A stretch of DNA of 27,383 nucleotides from DATKXO01 sp035528995. Its GTDB lineage: Bacteria; Planctomycetota; Phycisphaerae; UBA1845. The notes beneath the pieces are model-generated. The model saw only the letters and a list, made by a program, of their open reading frames with translations, did not search any database and was not told where the DNA came from. Both the position numbers and the translations under genes were made by a program. Where the stretch lies: positions 1 through 27,383 of the forward strand of contig DATKXO010000415.1 in NCBI GenBank assembly GCA_035528995.1. The letters run 5' to 3'. Positions 7,081 to 15,419 of this stretch are shown piece after piece. How positions within the stretch are numbered: the first letter of the stretch is position 1; each line of letters opens with the position of its first letter.

Positions 7081-8133
7081 TTGTTCGAGGACACCTGTCA
7101 GCAACTGTTGTCGCACTGGGTGTGGGACGCGGTCTATCGCAACTGGGCGCTGGTCAGCATCCTGGGCACGCTGGTGATCCTGGTGGGGATGCCGGCGCTG
7201 ATCCTCCGCAAGTACGTGAAAATCGTCCGCAACATCATGGGTGACACGACGGCGCCGATGTCCATGCGGGTGGTGGATTTCGAGCCCATCGAGGGCGATC
7301 CGATCAGCTTCCCGTCTTTCGACGGGCACGCACTGTCGGGCATGATGCTTTCGGGCGACGCGGACCGCCCGTATCGTGGCCTGGTCCTGTTCGCCCACGA
7401 GTACCTCAACGACGCCCATAGCTGCGCCCGCTACTGCCGCCCGCTGCTGGAGGCGGGTTACCAGGTCATGACCTTCGATTTCCGGGGGCACGGGCGTTCG
7501 GGGCCGGAGGAGGGCTACAAGCCCCGGCAGTGGGCCTCCGACCGCGAGCAGGCGGACATGCTGGGGGCCATCGCCTACGCCGAAGACCACCTGAGCCGGG
7601 CGGGGCGGCCGGCCGAGCTGGGGCTGTTCGGCATTTCCCGCGGGGCCGGCGCCGCGATCCTGGCGGCGGTGGACGTGCCCAGCGTTCGGGCCATCGTCAC
7701 GGACGGCGCCTTCAGCACGGACACCACCCTCGAGCACCTGATGAAACGCTGGGCTACGATCTTCGCGAAGGTGCGGGTGGTGGCCGAGAACCACCCGCCG
7801 ACGTTCTGGCGTTTCCTGCGCTGGCTGGCGCTGCGCAGCGCGGCGCGGACTTTCGGTTGCCGGTTTCCGTCGGTGCGCAAGGCTCTGGTGCGGATCGGAC
7901 CCAAGCCGATCCTGCTCATCCACGGCGACAAGGACGGGTTCATCCCGGTGTCGCAATCGCAGTTGCTCTACGAGCTGGCGGCCGGGCCGAAGGAGCTGTG
8001 GACCGTGCCGACGGCCAAACACAACCAGTCGGTGATCGTCCAGCCGAAGGAGTACGCCAGGCGGATCGTGGGGTTTTTCGACAAGTACCTGGCCCAGGGC
8101 GCGGCCGGCGCCTCGGCCTCGCAGGTCGCATAG
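7081..8133 (+). CDS. Membrane-anchored alpha/beta hydrolase
   Basis: A 350-residue serine hydrolase. An N-terminal membrane anchor (about residues 24-45) is followed by an alpha/beta hydrolase fold. The nucleophile elbow is GISRG with Ser186. The acid is probably Asp285 (HGDKDGFIP), and the base is His314 (AKHNQS). The oxyanion region resembles the FRGHGRSG motif found in many family members. The substrate cannot be told from sequence; the fold spans esterases, lipases and dienelactone hydrolase-like enzymes. The start is TTG 7081, preceded by a CGAGGT ribosome site about nine bases upstream. An HtrA-type protease gene follows after about 75 bases, so a shared role in the envelope is possible but unproven. 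Confidence 0.85.
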   Translation: MFEDTCQQLLSHWVWDAVYRNWALVSILGTLVILVGMPALILRKYVKIVRNIMGDTTAPMSMRVVDFEPIEGDPISFPSFDGHALSGMMLSGDADRPYRGLVLFAHEYLNDAHSCARYCRPLLEAGYQVMTFDFRGHGRSGPEEGYKPRQWASDREQADMLGAIAYAEDHLSRAGRPAELGLFGISRGAGAAILAAVDVPSVRAIVTDGAFSTDTTLEHLMKRWATIFAKVRVVAENHPPTFWRFLRWLALRSAARTFGCRFPSVRKALVRIGPKPILLIHGDKDGFIPVSQSQLLYELAAGPKELWTVPTAKHNQSVIVQPKEYARRIVGFFDKYLAQGAAGASASQVA

Positions 8134-8207
8134 GGCTGCGGTCGTCGGCAGCGAAAGTGAGCGGACAGCGGCGGGCGGCGCGTCTAAACTCTCTACTGGA
8201 GGCAGGA

Positions 8208-9575
8208 ATGCAGGAGCGGTCAGCGGGGCGAGCGCGGAGGTCAGTCATGCGATTGTGCGGGGGAATGATTCTGGTGTTGTCGCTGGCGTGGCCGTTGGTG
8301 TCGGCCCTTGGGGAGTCCGACACGCGTGAGCTGCGCCGCACGCCAATCGTTCAGGTGGTGGAGCAGGTCCGCGACTCGATCGTCAACATCTCGTCGACGG
8401 AACTGGTGGAAGCTCGGCGGATGGACCTGTTGGACATGTTCATCATGCCGCCGGCGCAGCGTCAGGTGACCAGCGTGGGCAGCGGGTTCGTGATGCACGA
8501 GGCGGGGTACATCGTGACCAACGCCCACGTGGTGTCGCGGTCGGTGGACCTGCGGGTGACCTTCGCCAACGGCGAGGAGTACAAGGCCACGGCGGTGGTG
8601 ATCAGCGATCGGTACGACCTGGCCATTCTGCGGATCGAGCCCGAACATCCGCTCAAGCCCATCCCCATGGGTTCGAGCGAGGACCTGATGATCGGGGAGA
8701 CGACGATCGCAATCGGCAACCCGCTGGGCTACGCGAACACGGTGACCAGCGGCATCGTCAGCGCCCTGCACCGGGAGATCGAACACTCGTCGGGGACGAT
8801 CTACGACGACCTGATCCAGACGGACGCGAGCATCAACCCGGGGAGCAGCGGCGGCCCGCTGCTGAACATCGCGGGCGAGCTGATCGGCATCACCACGGCC
8901 ATTCGGGCCGACGCCCAGAACATCGGCTTCGCCATTCCGGTGGGCCGGCTTCACGGGCTGCTGCCGGACATGCTGGATTACGCCATTACCGAAAGGCGCA
9001 ACTTCGACCTGGGCATGCGGGTCGAGGGTTTGAAGGACCCACGGATCGTCACGGTGGAGGCCGGCGGACCGGCCGACCGGGCGGGCGTTCGTGTCGGCGA
9101 CAGCATTGTCCGGGTGAACGACGCGCCGATTCAACGGGACGTCGATTTCTACATCTCGATGCTGGGGCGCAGCGTGGGCGACCGGGTCACGATGCAACTT
9201 CGGCGCGGCAACGAGACCGAGGAGATCGGGTTCACCCTGCCCGAGATTCCCAAGCCCGACGGTGCAGCGCTGGCACAGGCCCACTTCGGGTTACAGATGG
9301 AAGACCTGAACCCCGAAACCGCTGCTCGGTTCGGGAGGCGGCACGTTTCCGGCGTGTTGGTCGTCGGGGTGGAGCCGCAATCGCCGGCCGACCGCGGCGG
9401 GCTCCGTCCGGGTGATCTGCTGGTTCAGCTCGGGCGCCACCGGATCGCCAACCTGGAACAGCTCGGGCAACTCCTGGAGGAGGTCAAGCCCAACGACCCC
9501 GCCTACGTGCTTTGGTGGCGGGTCGATCGTCGCGGGGGGATCGAGGCCTGGGAGACGCGGCTGCAGGCCCGTTAG
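8208..9575 (+). CDS. HtrA/DegP-type periplasmic serine protease with two PDZ domains
   Basis: A 455-residue envelope protease of family S1C, which degrades or refolds damaged exported proteins. A hydrophobic signal segment is at about 19-35. The catalytic triad is His107 (TNAHVV), Asp137 (RYDLAIL) and Ser214 (NPGSSGGPL). PDZ1 covers about 265-345 and PDZ2 about 360-445 (GLRPGDLLVQL). The first PDZ domain's AGVRVGDSIVRV is typical. Two ATGs have good ribosome sites: 8208 (TGGAGGCAGGA) and 8247 (GGAGG six bases upstream); either gives a signal peptide, and the longer one is reported. Family members form trimers or larger cages. DUF971 follows eight bases later. Confidence 0.93.
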   Translation: MQERSAGRARRSVMRLCGGMILVLSLAWPLVSALGESDTRELRRTPIVQVVEQVRDSIVNISSTELVEARRMDLLDMFIMPPAQRQVTSVGSGFVMHEAGYIVTNAHVVSRSVDLRVTFANGEEYKATAVVISDRYDLAILRIEPEHPLKPIPMGSSEDLMIGETTIAIGNPLGYANTVTSGIVSALHREIEHSSGTIYDDLIQTDASINPGSSGGPLLNIAGELIGITTAIRADAQNIGFAIPVGRLHGLLPDMLDYAITERRNFDLGMRVEGLKDPRIVTVEAGGPADRAGVRVGDSIVRVNDAPIQRDVDFYISMLGRSVGDRVTMQLRRGNETEEIGFTLPEIPKPDGAALAQAHFGLQMEDLNPETAARFGRRHVSGVLVVGVEPQSPADRGGLRPGDLLVQLGRHRIANLEQLGQLLEEVKPNDPAYVLWWRVDRRGGIEAWETRLQAR

Positions 9576-9583
9576 GGACGGTC

Positions 9584-9943
9584 ATGTCCGATCCGCCGCC
9601 AACACCGAGTCGCCGGTACTGGGCCGAGGGCCCGCCGGTCACGCCGACGGACATCAAGCTCAAGCGAGCCGAGCAGAAGCTGATCCTGCAGTGGCCGGGG
9701 GGGCACCGCAGTGAGCTTGACGCGGCCACGCTCCGTCAGAACTGCCCCTGCGCGGGCTGCCGGACCGAGCGCGAGAAGCGCTCCAAGACGTTGCTGCCCG
9801 TTCTGGACGTTGTCCCGGGCGAGGACATCAGCCTGACCGGTGCCGAGCTGACGGGCGGGTACGCCATCAAACTGATCTGGTCGGACGGTCACGACACCGG
9901 CATTTTCGACTACCGCTATCTGCGGTCGCTCGATCCGGCGTAG
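9584..9943 (+). CDS. DUF971 / GBBH-like N-terminal domain protein
   Basis: A 119-residue stand-alone copy of the domain found at the N-terminus of gamma-butyrobetaine hydroxylase and, in other bacteria, next to or fused to Fe-S carrier proteins. The diagnostic pattern is visible: PTDIKLKRAEQKLILQWPGG, then LRQNCPCAGCRTE, then GYAIKLIWSDGHDTGIFDYRYLR. The CPCAGC cysteines and the following acidic residues look like a metal site. The function is not established for the family; a role in iron-sulfur metabolism is a reasonable guess. It starts at ATG 9584, so close behind the protease that the two are probably cotranscribed. Confidence 0.88.
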   Translation: MSDPPPTPSRRYWAEGPPVTPTDIKLKRAEQKLILQWPGGHRSELDAATLRQNCPCAGCRTEREKRSKTLLPVLDVVPGEDISLTGAELTGGYAIKLIWSDGHDTGIFDYRYLRSLDPA

Positions 9944-10040
9944 TCAGTTCAGCTTCTGTCGTGGGGACGCCTGGAACGACGGTGAGCGTGCGCGCGGGTC
10001 GCGTTGGTCGTTCGTGTTGCGCTGCTGTCACCTCGCGGGC

Positions 10041-10089
10041 GCATGACAAGACGGAGCTGTCTCCAGAGGCAGGGGCAACTCCGTCATGC
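10041..10089. repeat. Imperfect hairpin downstream of the protease-DUF971 operon
   Basis: GCATG (10041-10045) with ACGGAG (10051-10056) pairs with CTCCGT (10079-10084) and CATGC (10085-10089), leaving a five-base bulge and a 22-base loop. It could end the upstream transcript or be a dispersed palindrome. No T-run is present. Confidence 0.45.
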
Positions 10090-10114
10090 CGAGTGGGTAG
10101 ATTGTAGTAAAGGA

Positions 10115-10410
10115 GGCTCTCTCGATCTCCCACCGTACCGCCGGCGCACGCGGCTGGGTGTGACCGCTACCGGCGCTACAGAATGCACACATCGTGAAGG
10201 GTCGGGCAGGCCTCCCGGGGTTTTCCCCGGGAGGCGTGCCAACCCAACTGGTAGGACTTAACCCTGTCGTGAGCCCACTCTCGTCCCCGGAAGCCCGTCA
10301 GCGCGGGAGGGACCCTGGCGAACGAAAGCTATGCACACAAACTGGAACTCTCTCTCCTTGCCTACCAGCCGTAATCAAGAGGGGGAAATACCACCTTTGG
10401 CGTGCTTCCC
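10115..10410 (+). ncRNA. Putative HEARO / IscB omega-RNA-like structured RNA, without an IscB gene
   Basis: This part of a gene-free gap is dense with helices: GTA-CGCCGG (10135-10144) with CCGGCG-TAC (10170-10179) enclosing GCGG/CCGC; a near-perfect hairpin 10205-10240 with an 11-base-pair core and TTTT loop; CCCG/CGGG around 10293-10306; and AGAGGG…CCCTCT closing around 10378-10413. Short motifs fall in the same order as in the OgeuIscB omega RNA as I remember it: GGCTCT (10115), ATCGTGAAGG (10191), a G/C hairpin, GTCCCCGGAA (10283) and AGGGGGAA-n-CCACCT (10380). By analogy, the guide would be the 16 bases 10099-10114. No IscB-like ORF follows. The assignment rests on remembered motifs and needs a covariance-model search. 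Confidence 0.45.
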
Positions 10411-10437
10411 TCTCTCTCTACTTCCCTCTCTCTCCCT
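10404..10437 (+). repeat. Polypyrimidine CT-rich tract
   Basis: Two similar units of CTTCCCTCTCTCT(CT/CC) lie in tandem around 10405-10435. The first half may pair with the AGAGGGGG run at 10378-10385. It looks like a small tandem duplication at the 3' end of the structured RNA region. Confidence 0.6.
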
Positions 10438-10573
10438 ATGCTGACCACCTTATAGAATCGCCTTGAGCATGTCAAGAGCGCTGGCCCGAAAAAGTGTGGA
10501 AAACCGTGCGGGCCGGCGCGTTCCCGGGTACCGATCCGGACGGATCACGTTGACCATCCGCCGCGGGCGGGGC

Positions 10574-10909
10574 ATGATCTTCGGCATGCCCGATCGACCG
10601 CGTTTCCTCTGTCCGCAATGTGGGCGCAACCTGCAGGGGCTGACGGAAACGTGTTGTCCCGACTGCGGCTTCTTCGTCGGGACGACGCGGGCCCAGTACC
10701 GCGGGTCGGTGCGCTACTGGCAGTTCCTGCGTTCGCGCAGCCGGCTGGAGACCGTGCTGACGCTGGTGTGGATCGTGGGCGCGGTGGCCGCCTATCGGGT
10801 CATCGCGGTGGCGCCGTCGAAGATCATTACGGCGCTGATCGTGGTGGCCGCAATCGCCTTGGTGGTGCTGGGCAAGTACCTCTCTTTGCGGCTGCGTCGA
10901 AAGAGATGA
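10574..10909 (+). CDS. Small zinc-ribbon membrane protein
   Basis: A protein of 111 residues. Two knuckles, CPQC (13-16) and CPDC (28-31), make a zinc ribbon at the N-terminus. Two hydrophobic segments follow (about 62-78 and 83-102), ending in a basic tail. This places the ribbon on one face of the membrane. No specific function is known to me; such proteins are common and unassigned. An open frame continues upstream to 10463, but the extra residues are Arg-rich with no motif, so ATG 10574 (behind GGGCGGGG) or ATG 10586 is preferred. It converges on the minus-strand gene ending at 10942. Confidence 0.65.
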   Translation: MIFGMPDRPRFLCPQCGRNLQGLTETCCPDCGFFVGTTRAQYRGSVRYWQFLRSRSRLETVLTLVWIVGAVAAYRVIAVAPSKIITALIVVAAIALVVLGKYLSLRLRRKR

Positions 10910-10941
10910 CAGAGGCAGGAGACTGACGCGCAGGGCGAGAC

Positions 10942-12375
10942 CTATGAATCGTCGCTGGCACGGGAGCCTGCGGTCAGACCCGCATCGGACCGGGCGGCTC
11001 GGTCGATCCAGAAGCGGTAGACGGTCTCGGCGGCCACCTTCTGGCCGATCGGGCTCCAGTGCTCGTTGTAGGTGTAGTAGGGCTGGCGGCCGCTGCGGAC
11101 GGCGTCGCGCAGGGGCTCGGTCAGGCTGACGAAGGGAGTGCCAACGTTCCGGCACCAGTCGGACAGGACGGCCTCCTTGGCCGGCAGGTCGGCGAGCAGT
11201 TCCTTGAGGAAGGTCTGTGGTTCGGGCAACTCTTCCTTGGCCCGCAGGGCCGCGAAGGCGCGGACCTTTTCGGCGGGGAGCGAATCACTCACGAGCGGCA
11301 GAACGACGTGCTCCTTGGTGGGGGCGTAGACGACGATCAACTCGGCCCCGGCTTCGCGGCAGAGCTCGCGCATTCGCTCCAGGTTGTAGCGGGTTCGGTC
11401 CCAGTATTTGCTCTTCTCGAAATCCGACCGACTGATGAAGTGCTCGGCCAGCACACCGGGCTCGAGGGTGTAGTATCGAACGGCGGGGCCGGGCGGGAAG
11501 GCGATGGGCAGCCAGGACAGCATGTCGAGGCCTTCGACGTCTCGTTGGGCGCCGATGGGGCCCAGGTGCTCGATGAGGGACTCGTCGATGGCCTGGACGA
11601 TGGGCGAGCGCTTGAAGTACCGGCTCCATTGCGAGGGCGCCTTGGCGGTCTTCCCGGCCGCACGGAAATCGTTGCCCTCGAAGAACAGGCAGAGCACGTA
11701 CTTGGGTTTGAGCGAGAGACCCGGGTACTTGAGCACAGCCAGGCAGTGCTGCGGTGCGTAACCCGACATGCCCAGGTTGCAGACGGACAGGCCGCTGAGG
11801 CGGGCGAACTGCGCGGGCCAGGCCTCGTCGTCCTGAACTTTCGAACCTTCGGTGAACGAATCGCCCAGGGCCAGGACATCGTATTGGTCGAGGTCAACAG
11901 AGTTGCGATAGCCGCGGCTGTCGGTGGTGATCCTGAAGGTCGCCTTGCCGAAGCCGGGCGGGGCATGGGGATAGGTGCGGATGGCCTGGGGCTTGTCCTC
12001 GTACACGTCGGTCAGGACGGTGTGGGTCGGACGGCGGTAGGCCAGGTCGCCGAGGACGTAGTGGTAGTCGGTTGTCAGGCGCAGGTAGACGTCGATGGCC
12101 AGAACGGACGGCACGAGGACGAGCAGGATGGCGGCGACGCGGAAGGCCTTCATCTTCTTGACAGCGCTGCCGGGCGAGAGGTGGAGATAGAGGGCGACGG
12201 CCGAGACCGGGATCAGCCCGATGATCCAGGCGAAGTGTTCGCGGGAGTAGCATCCCAGGAGCGTCGGGCGGTCGCGGGCGACCAGCTCGACGACGTCGCT
12301 GGGGACGATCCAGATGACGGCGTTGACGACGAAGACGCCAAGGACGAAGAGCCACTGCCCTTTGGTGATCTTCAT
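10942..12375 (-). CDS. Membrane-anchored SGNH/GDSL-type hydrolase-like protein
   Basis: A protein of 477 residues with three hydrophobic segments in the first ~110, then a globular domain. Block I, ALGDSFTEG near residue 175, contains the nucleophilic Ser. Asn in GMSGYAP and the FFEGND segment resemble blocks II and III. NEHWSPIG near the C-terminus supplies the catalytic His. This arrangement is seen in SGNH hydrolases and AlgJ/AlgX-like polysaccharide acetyl-modifying proteins, so a role in modifying an extracellular glycan or lipid is plausible but not shown. ATG 12375 is chosen; GTG 12384 is an alternative. It lies downstream of the 12-haem cytochrome on the same strand, separated by 157 bases and a hairpin, so it may be a separate unit. 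Confidence 0.8.
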   Translation of the reverse strand: MKITKGQWLFVLGVFVVNAVIWIVPSDVVELVARDRPTLLGCYSREHFAWIIGLIPVSAVALYLHLSPGSAVKKMKAFRVAAILLVLVPSVLAIDVYLRLTTDYHYVLGDLAYRRPTHTVLTDVYEDKPQAIRTYPHAPPGFGKATFRITTDSRGYRNSVDLDQYDVLALGDSFTEGSKVQDDEAWPAQFARLSGLSVCNLGMSGYAPQHCLAVLKYPGLSLKPKYVLCLFFEGNDFRAAGKTAKAPSQWSRYFKRSPIVQAIDESLIEHLGPIGAQRDVEGLDMLSWLPIAFPPGPAVRYYTLEPGVLAEHFISRSDFEKSKYWDRTRYNLERMRELCREAGAELIVVYAPTKEHVVLPLVSDSLPAEKVRAFAALRAKEELPEPQTFLKELLADLPAKEAVLSDWCRNVGTPFVSLTEPLRDAVRSGRQPYYTYNEHWSPIGQKVAAETVYRFWIDRAARSDAGLTAGSRASDDS

Positions 12376-12395
12376 GGGCTGCACCCGCTTGGTTG

Positions 12396-12417
12396 ACCGG
12401 CACCGCGCCGTGCCGGT
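12396..12417. repeat. Perfect 8-bp inverted repeat between the SGNH gene and the 12-haem cytochrome
   Basis: ACCGGCAC (12396-12403) and GTGCCGGT (12410-12417) flank CGCGCC. No T-run follows on the minus strand, so it would be a Rho-type or non-terminating hairpin in the leader of the SGNH gene. Confidence 0.5.
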
Positions 12418-12430
12418 GAGTCGGTGGCTT

Positions 12431-12460
12431 TCTATACCGCAGGGGTCGGTGGGCGTGCAA
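12431..12460 (-). promoter_or_regulatory. Weak candidate promoter for the SGNH-like gene
   Basis: On the minus strand, TTGCAC (12460-12455), an 18-base spacer, then TATAGA (12436-12431), about 55 bases before ATG 12375. Confidence 0.3.
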
Positions 12461-12532
12461 GGTCAGCGCGGCGTGAATGCCGGGCCTGGCGCACTGTTGG
12501 CCAGGAGTCCCACACATCTGTTTGACGGGGCG

Positions 12533-14305
12533 TTAGCGTTGGTAGGTGATGTTCTCGTGGTTGAAGTTGTGGCAGCGGAGGGTGCAGGTTCCGCGGAGTC
12601 GGCCGGTGTCGCGGTACTCTATGCGACGGGAGAAGTCGGAGGGCTCGACGACCGAGTTGTCAAAGTTGATGAGGTTGGTGTGGTCGCCGTGGCGCGAGCC
12701 GGCCGGTACGCCGTGCGGATCGTGGCAGACGGCGCAGGGTGTTCGCTGACTGACGACGTGCAGGCGGTGCAGCGGGAAGCTCTCGTTGCCCAGGATGCTG
12801 GAGCGCTCGTGGCAGCGGTAGCAGAGGGCGTAGTTGGCGCCGGACTCGACGGAGAAGTCGCGGGTGACGTATCGCTCGGCCAGCAGCGGTTCGTTGACCG
12901 AGCCGTGCGGCCCGTTGGGACCGGAGCCGCCCCGGCCGCGGGCGTTGTCGCTGTCGTGACAGTCGGTGCAGCCGATCATCGAGCCGGGCCGCAACGGCGA
13001 GGCTAGGCTGGGGACGTCCTTGTTGCGACCCGTTCCGAAGACCGGGTGGTACGAGGGGTTGGAGGTGCGGAACTGCCTGCGGGCGTCGGCCGTGTTCACC
13101 GAGCGGTCCATGCGCCGGGATCGGAAGTCCGCGCCAACGGAGTGACACTTGAGGCAGACCTCGTACTCGAAGCGGGCATGGTCGAGCGCTCGGCCGGAAG
13201 CGGAAAGCCCGCTGGCGAAGCGCATCTCGGGGCCGGTGGTCTTGGGGCCGGGTGTGGCCAGGCTGATCTCTCGCGGCAGCAAGGTGCCGGCGGCGGCGTG
13301 GGGGTTGTGGCAGTCGACGCACTCGACGTGCCGGCGGAGGAAGGCGGGGTCCTCGGCCGCGTCGTGGACGCCCATGTATTTCCTCGGGTTGTGGGCGCTA
13401 CGCTTGCGAATGTCGGAGAGGATGTTGTGCCGCCCGACGCGTCCGGAGTGACAGTTGAGACAGTTGTCCTCCTCTCGGCGGAAGCGCAGGAGGCGCTCGT
13501 GCTGCGGGGCGGTGTGGATCTTGTGACAGTTCAGGCAGCCGTTCTCACCCACGGTGTGGTATTCGAGGGTCTCGTTGGGATCGACGTCGCGCCCGGTGAT
13601 GCTGACGTGGCTGTTGCCGTGGGCGCCGATGCGCCAGCCGTCCATCTGGTGACAGCTCATGCAGATGGTGGACTCCCGCTTGGTGAGGCGGAGGAAGTCG
13701 CCGTGCCGGTTGTCGTGGGCGTCGTGACAGGTGGTGCACTCGACATCGCCGTGCTTGCCCAGGGGCAGGTAACTGCTGATGGTGTCGGGGTTGCGCAACT
13801 GCCGGTCGGCCGCAGCCAAGGCCCGGTCGAAACGGAAGCTGATGGGGTGATCGTCGCTGAGGTCGGTGCCGAGTCCGCCGTGGTCCTCGCGCAGGCGCTC
13901 GATGGTGGTGCTGATGATGTCGGTCTCACCTCGGGAGCGGAGCAGGCCGACGGCCAGGACGCCGTCGTGACAGCTCAGGCAGAGCTTGCTGTCACCGGTG
14001 GGCTGGTCGATGCGGGCGTCGGTAGTGGACGACTGGTAGATTCGATAGTGGCGCGGGGCGTTGAAGCGGTTCCAGAGGGGCGTGTCGGGCGCTGCGTTGT
14101 GCGGCGTGTGACAGAAGACGCAGACCTGGCCCTCGTCGACGGCCCGGACGGGGCCGGGGCCGCTGCGCGACAGGTCGTGGGGGCTGTTGCGCACGTGCCA
14201 CTGTGCGCGGGTCGGAGCGGCCAGGGCCAGGATGGTCAAGGCGCCGGTCAACAGCCCGGCGCGTGCACGGGTAAGCTTCGCTCGTGCCTCGCTGCGCTTA
14301 CCCAT
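12533..14305 (-). CDS. Periplasmic dodecahaem cytochrome c (doubled-CXXCH type)
   Basis: A 590-residue exported cytochrome. The signal peptide ends near AAPTRAQW. There are eleven CXXCH motifs (CVFCH, CLSCH, CTTCH, CMSCH, CLNCH twice, CVDCH, CLKCH, CTDCH, CYRCH, CAVCH) and a terminal CTLRCH with CX3CH spacing, giving twelve probable haems. Many are followed by further His (CHDAHD, CHNPHA, CHDPHG), typical of doubled-CXXCH proteins. No lipobox is present. It is the last gene of a minus-strand operon (barrel, NHL lipoprotein, cytochrome), 19 bases after the propeller gene. That context suggests it is the electron carrier of an outer-membrane conduit, either inside the barrel or on its periplasmic side. 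The start codon lies at the edge of a palindromic repeat that encodes the basic n-region. Confidence 0.92.
   Translation of the reverse strand: MGKRSEARAKLTRARAGLLTGALTILALAAPTRAQWHVRNSPHDLSRSGPGPVRAVDEGQVCVFCHTPHNAAPDTPLWNRFNAPRHYRIYQSSTTDARIDQPTGDSKLCLSCHDGVLAVGLLRSRGETDIISTTIERLREDHGGLGTDLSDDHPISFRFDRALAAADRQLRNPDTISSYLPLGKHGDVECTTCHDAHDNRHGDFLRLTKRESTICMSCHQMDGWRIGAHGNSHVSITGRDVDPNETLEYHTVGENGCLNCHKIHTAPQHERLLRFRREEDNCLNCHSGRVGRHNILSDIRKRSAHNPRKYMGVHDAAEDPAFLRRHVECVDCHNPHAAAGTLLPREISLATPGPKTTGPEMRFASGLSASGRALDHARFEYEVCLKCHSVGADFRSRRMDRSVNTADARRQFRTSNPSYHPVFGTGRNKDVPSLASPLRPGSMIGCTDCHDSDNARGRGGSGPNGPHGSVNEPLLAERYVTRDFSVESGANYALCYRCHERSSILGNESFPLHRLHVVSQRTPCAVCHDPHGVPAGSRHGDHTNLINFDNSVVEPSDFSRRIEYRDTGRLRGTCTLRCHNFNHENITYQR
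14269..14303. repeat. Palindromic repeat overlapping the 5' end of the dodecahaem gene
   Basis: GGGTAAGC (14269-14276) and GCTTACCC (14296-14303) enclose a 19-base loop. The following ATGCCACCCG matches the sequence after the palindrome at 5969-5987. On the minus strand the cytochrome ATG (14305-14303) overlaps one arm. Confidence 0.65.
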
Positions 14306-14324
14306 GCCACCCGAGGCAGGGGCT

Positions 14325-15347
14325 TCAGTTGTTGAGGGCCACCTTGGGTTCATCGGAACCGGCTCCGAGGTATTGGAACACCTGGACGCGGCAGTTGTAG
14401 GTATCCGCGACCCAGATGCGGTCTTTGTGATCGATACACATTCCGGCGGGCAGCCAGAACTCGCCGTCGCCGCCGCCCTCGCTCCCGAAGGCCATCAGAA
14501 TCCGCCCCTGCGGATCGAAGACCTGGACGTTCTCGAACCGGGCGTCCACCACGTAGAGGTGGCCCTGCGAATCCACGGCCACGCCCTTGGGCAGCGAGAG
14601 GTTGCCCGGGGCGTCGCCCGGCGAGCCGATGGCGCCGAGGTATTGTCCGTCGGCGTCGAAGCGGACCACGCGCCCGCCCATGGAATCGGCGACGGCCAGG
14701 CCGGTGTCGGGATGATACGTCAGGTGCGTCGGCGACCCAAGGCGGGCCGGCCCGGCGTCGAAGGTCTGGACGAGGTGGCCGTCGAGGTCGTAGGCCAGGA
14801 TCGTTCCGAGGCCGAGGTCCGACACAAAGAGCCGCTGTTTGTCCGGCGCGAACGCCAGGCCGGCGGGTCGTTGCGGGGCGTCGCGGTCGAAACGTTGCAG
14901 GCCGCCGGCGGGCGACCATTCGAAGATGGCGCCGGCTTCGGCGTCGGCCACGAACAATCGCTCGTCCGCCCAGCACAATGCGGACGGCAGTTCCAGGCGG
15001 CCGGCGCCGATCAGTTGGTGCTGCCTGCCGGCCAGGTCCAAGAGGTGCACGGCACGGGCGTCGGTGTCGATGACGAACAGCCGATCGCCGTGGACGGCCA
15101 CGTCGGTCGGAGCGACGAGCCGGGCGGGCGGGTCTTCGCCGACGATCTTGCGCCAGAAGTTGGTGGGCGAGTGCAGGTCCTTCTCGGAGGAGATGGTGCC
15201 GACGAAGCGGACGCGCGGCTGGGCCGGTGGCGGCGGCCAACGTCTGGCGTCGGCCTGGGGCTCGAGGACGGGCGGTGGCGCGTGCGTGCAACCGCCGAGG
15301 GCGATTGCAGCCAATGCGGCGACCGTGACGGACCTCTTGCAAGCCAA
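14325..15347 (-). CDS. NHL-repeat beta-propeller lipoprotein
   Basis: A lipoprotein of 340 residues. The signal peptide ends in a lipobox (ALGGC, Cys about residue 20), so it should be lipidated and held in a membrane, probably the outer one. The rest is a six-bladed NHL-type propeller, with repeated strings such as PTDVAVHGDRLFVIDT, PKGVAVDSQGHLYVVD and PAGMCIDHKDRIWVAD. Propellers of this kind are protein-interaction platforms; no catalytic residues are evident. TTG 15347 is chosen because AGGAG lies nine bases upstream and it gives a compact lipoprotein signal; the frame is open to GTG 15404. It sits between the barrel and the 12-haem cytochrome, so it probably docks onto that complex. Confidence 0.88.
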   Translation of the reverse strand: MACKRSVTVAALAAIALGGCTHAPPPVLEPQADARRWPPPPAQPRVRFVGTISSEKDLHSPTNFWRKIVGEDPPARLVAPTDVAVHGDRLFVIDTDARAVHLLDLAGRQHQLIGAGRLELPSALCWADERLFVADAEAGAIFEWSPAGGLQRFDRDAPQRPAGLAFAPDKQRLFVSDLGLGTILAYDLDGHLVQTFDAGPARLGSPTHLTYHPDTGLAVADSMGGRVVRFDADGQYLGAIGSPGDAPGNLSLPKGVAVDSQGHLYVVDARFENVQVFDPQGRILMAFGSEGGGDGEFWLPAGMCIDHKDRIWVADTYNCRVQVFQYLGAGSDEPKVALNN

Positions 15348-15419
15348 GGCTATCGACTCCTGCCTGTGCGGCACGTTGTCCGGAAGGCGGTGCCACAGCC
15401 ACACGGTTGGTCGGGCGCG

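Noticed and set aside
10404..10437. CRISPR-like short repeats
   Set aside because: Only two CT-rich units without spacers; no CRISPR array and no cas gene anywhere in the window.
10463..10573. Upstream extension of the zinc-ribbon protein
   Set aside because: Arg-rich, no motif; the start at 10574 has a better ribosome site and begins just before the ribbon.
10463..10909. Possible IscB/TnpB remnant downstream of the omega-RNA-like region
   Set aside because: The frame encodes a zinc ribbon and two membrane helices; no RuvC or HNH motif is visible in any frame nearby.
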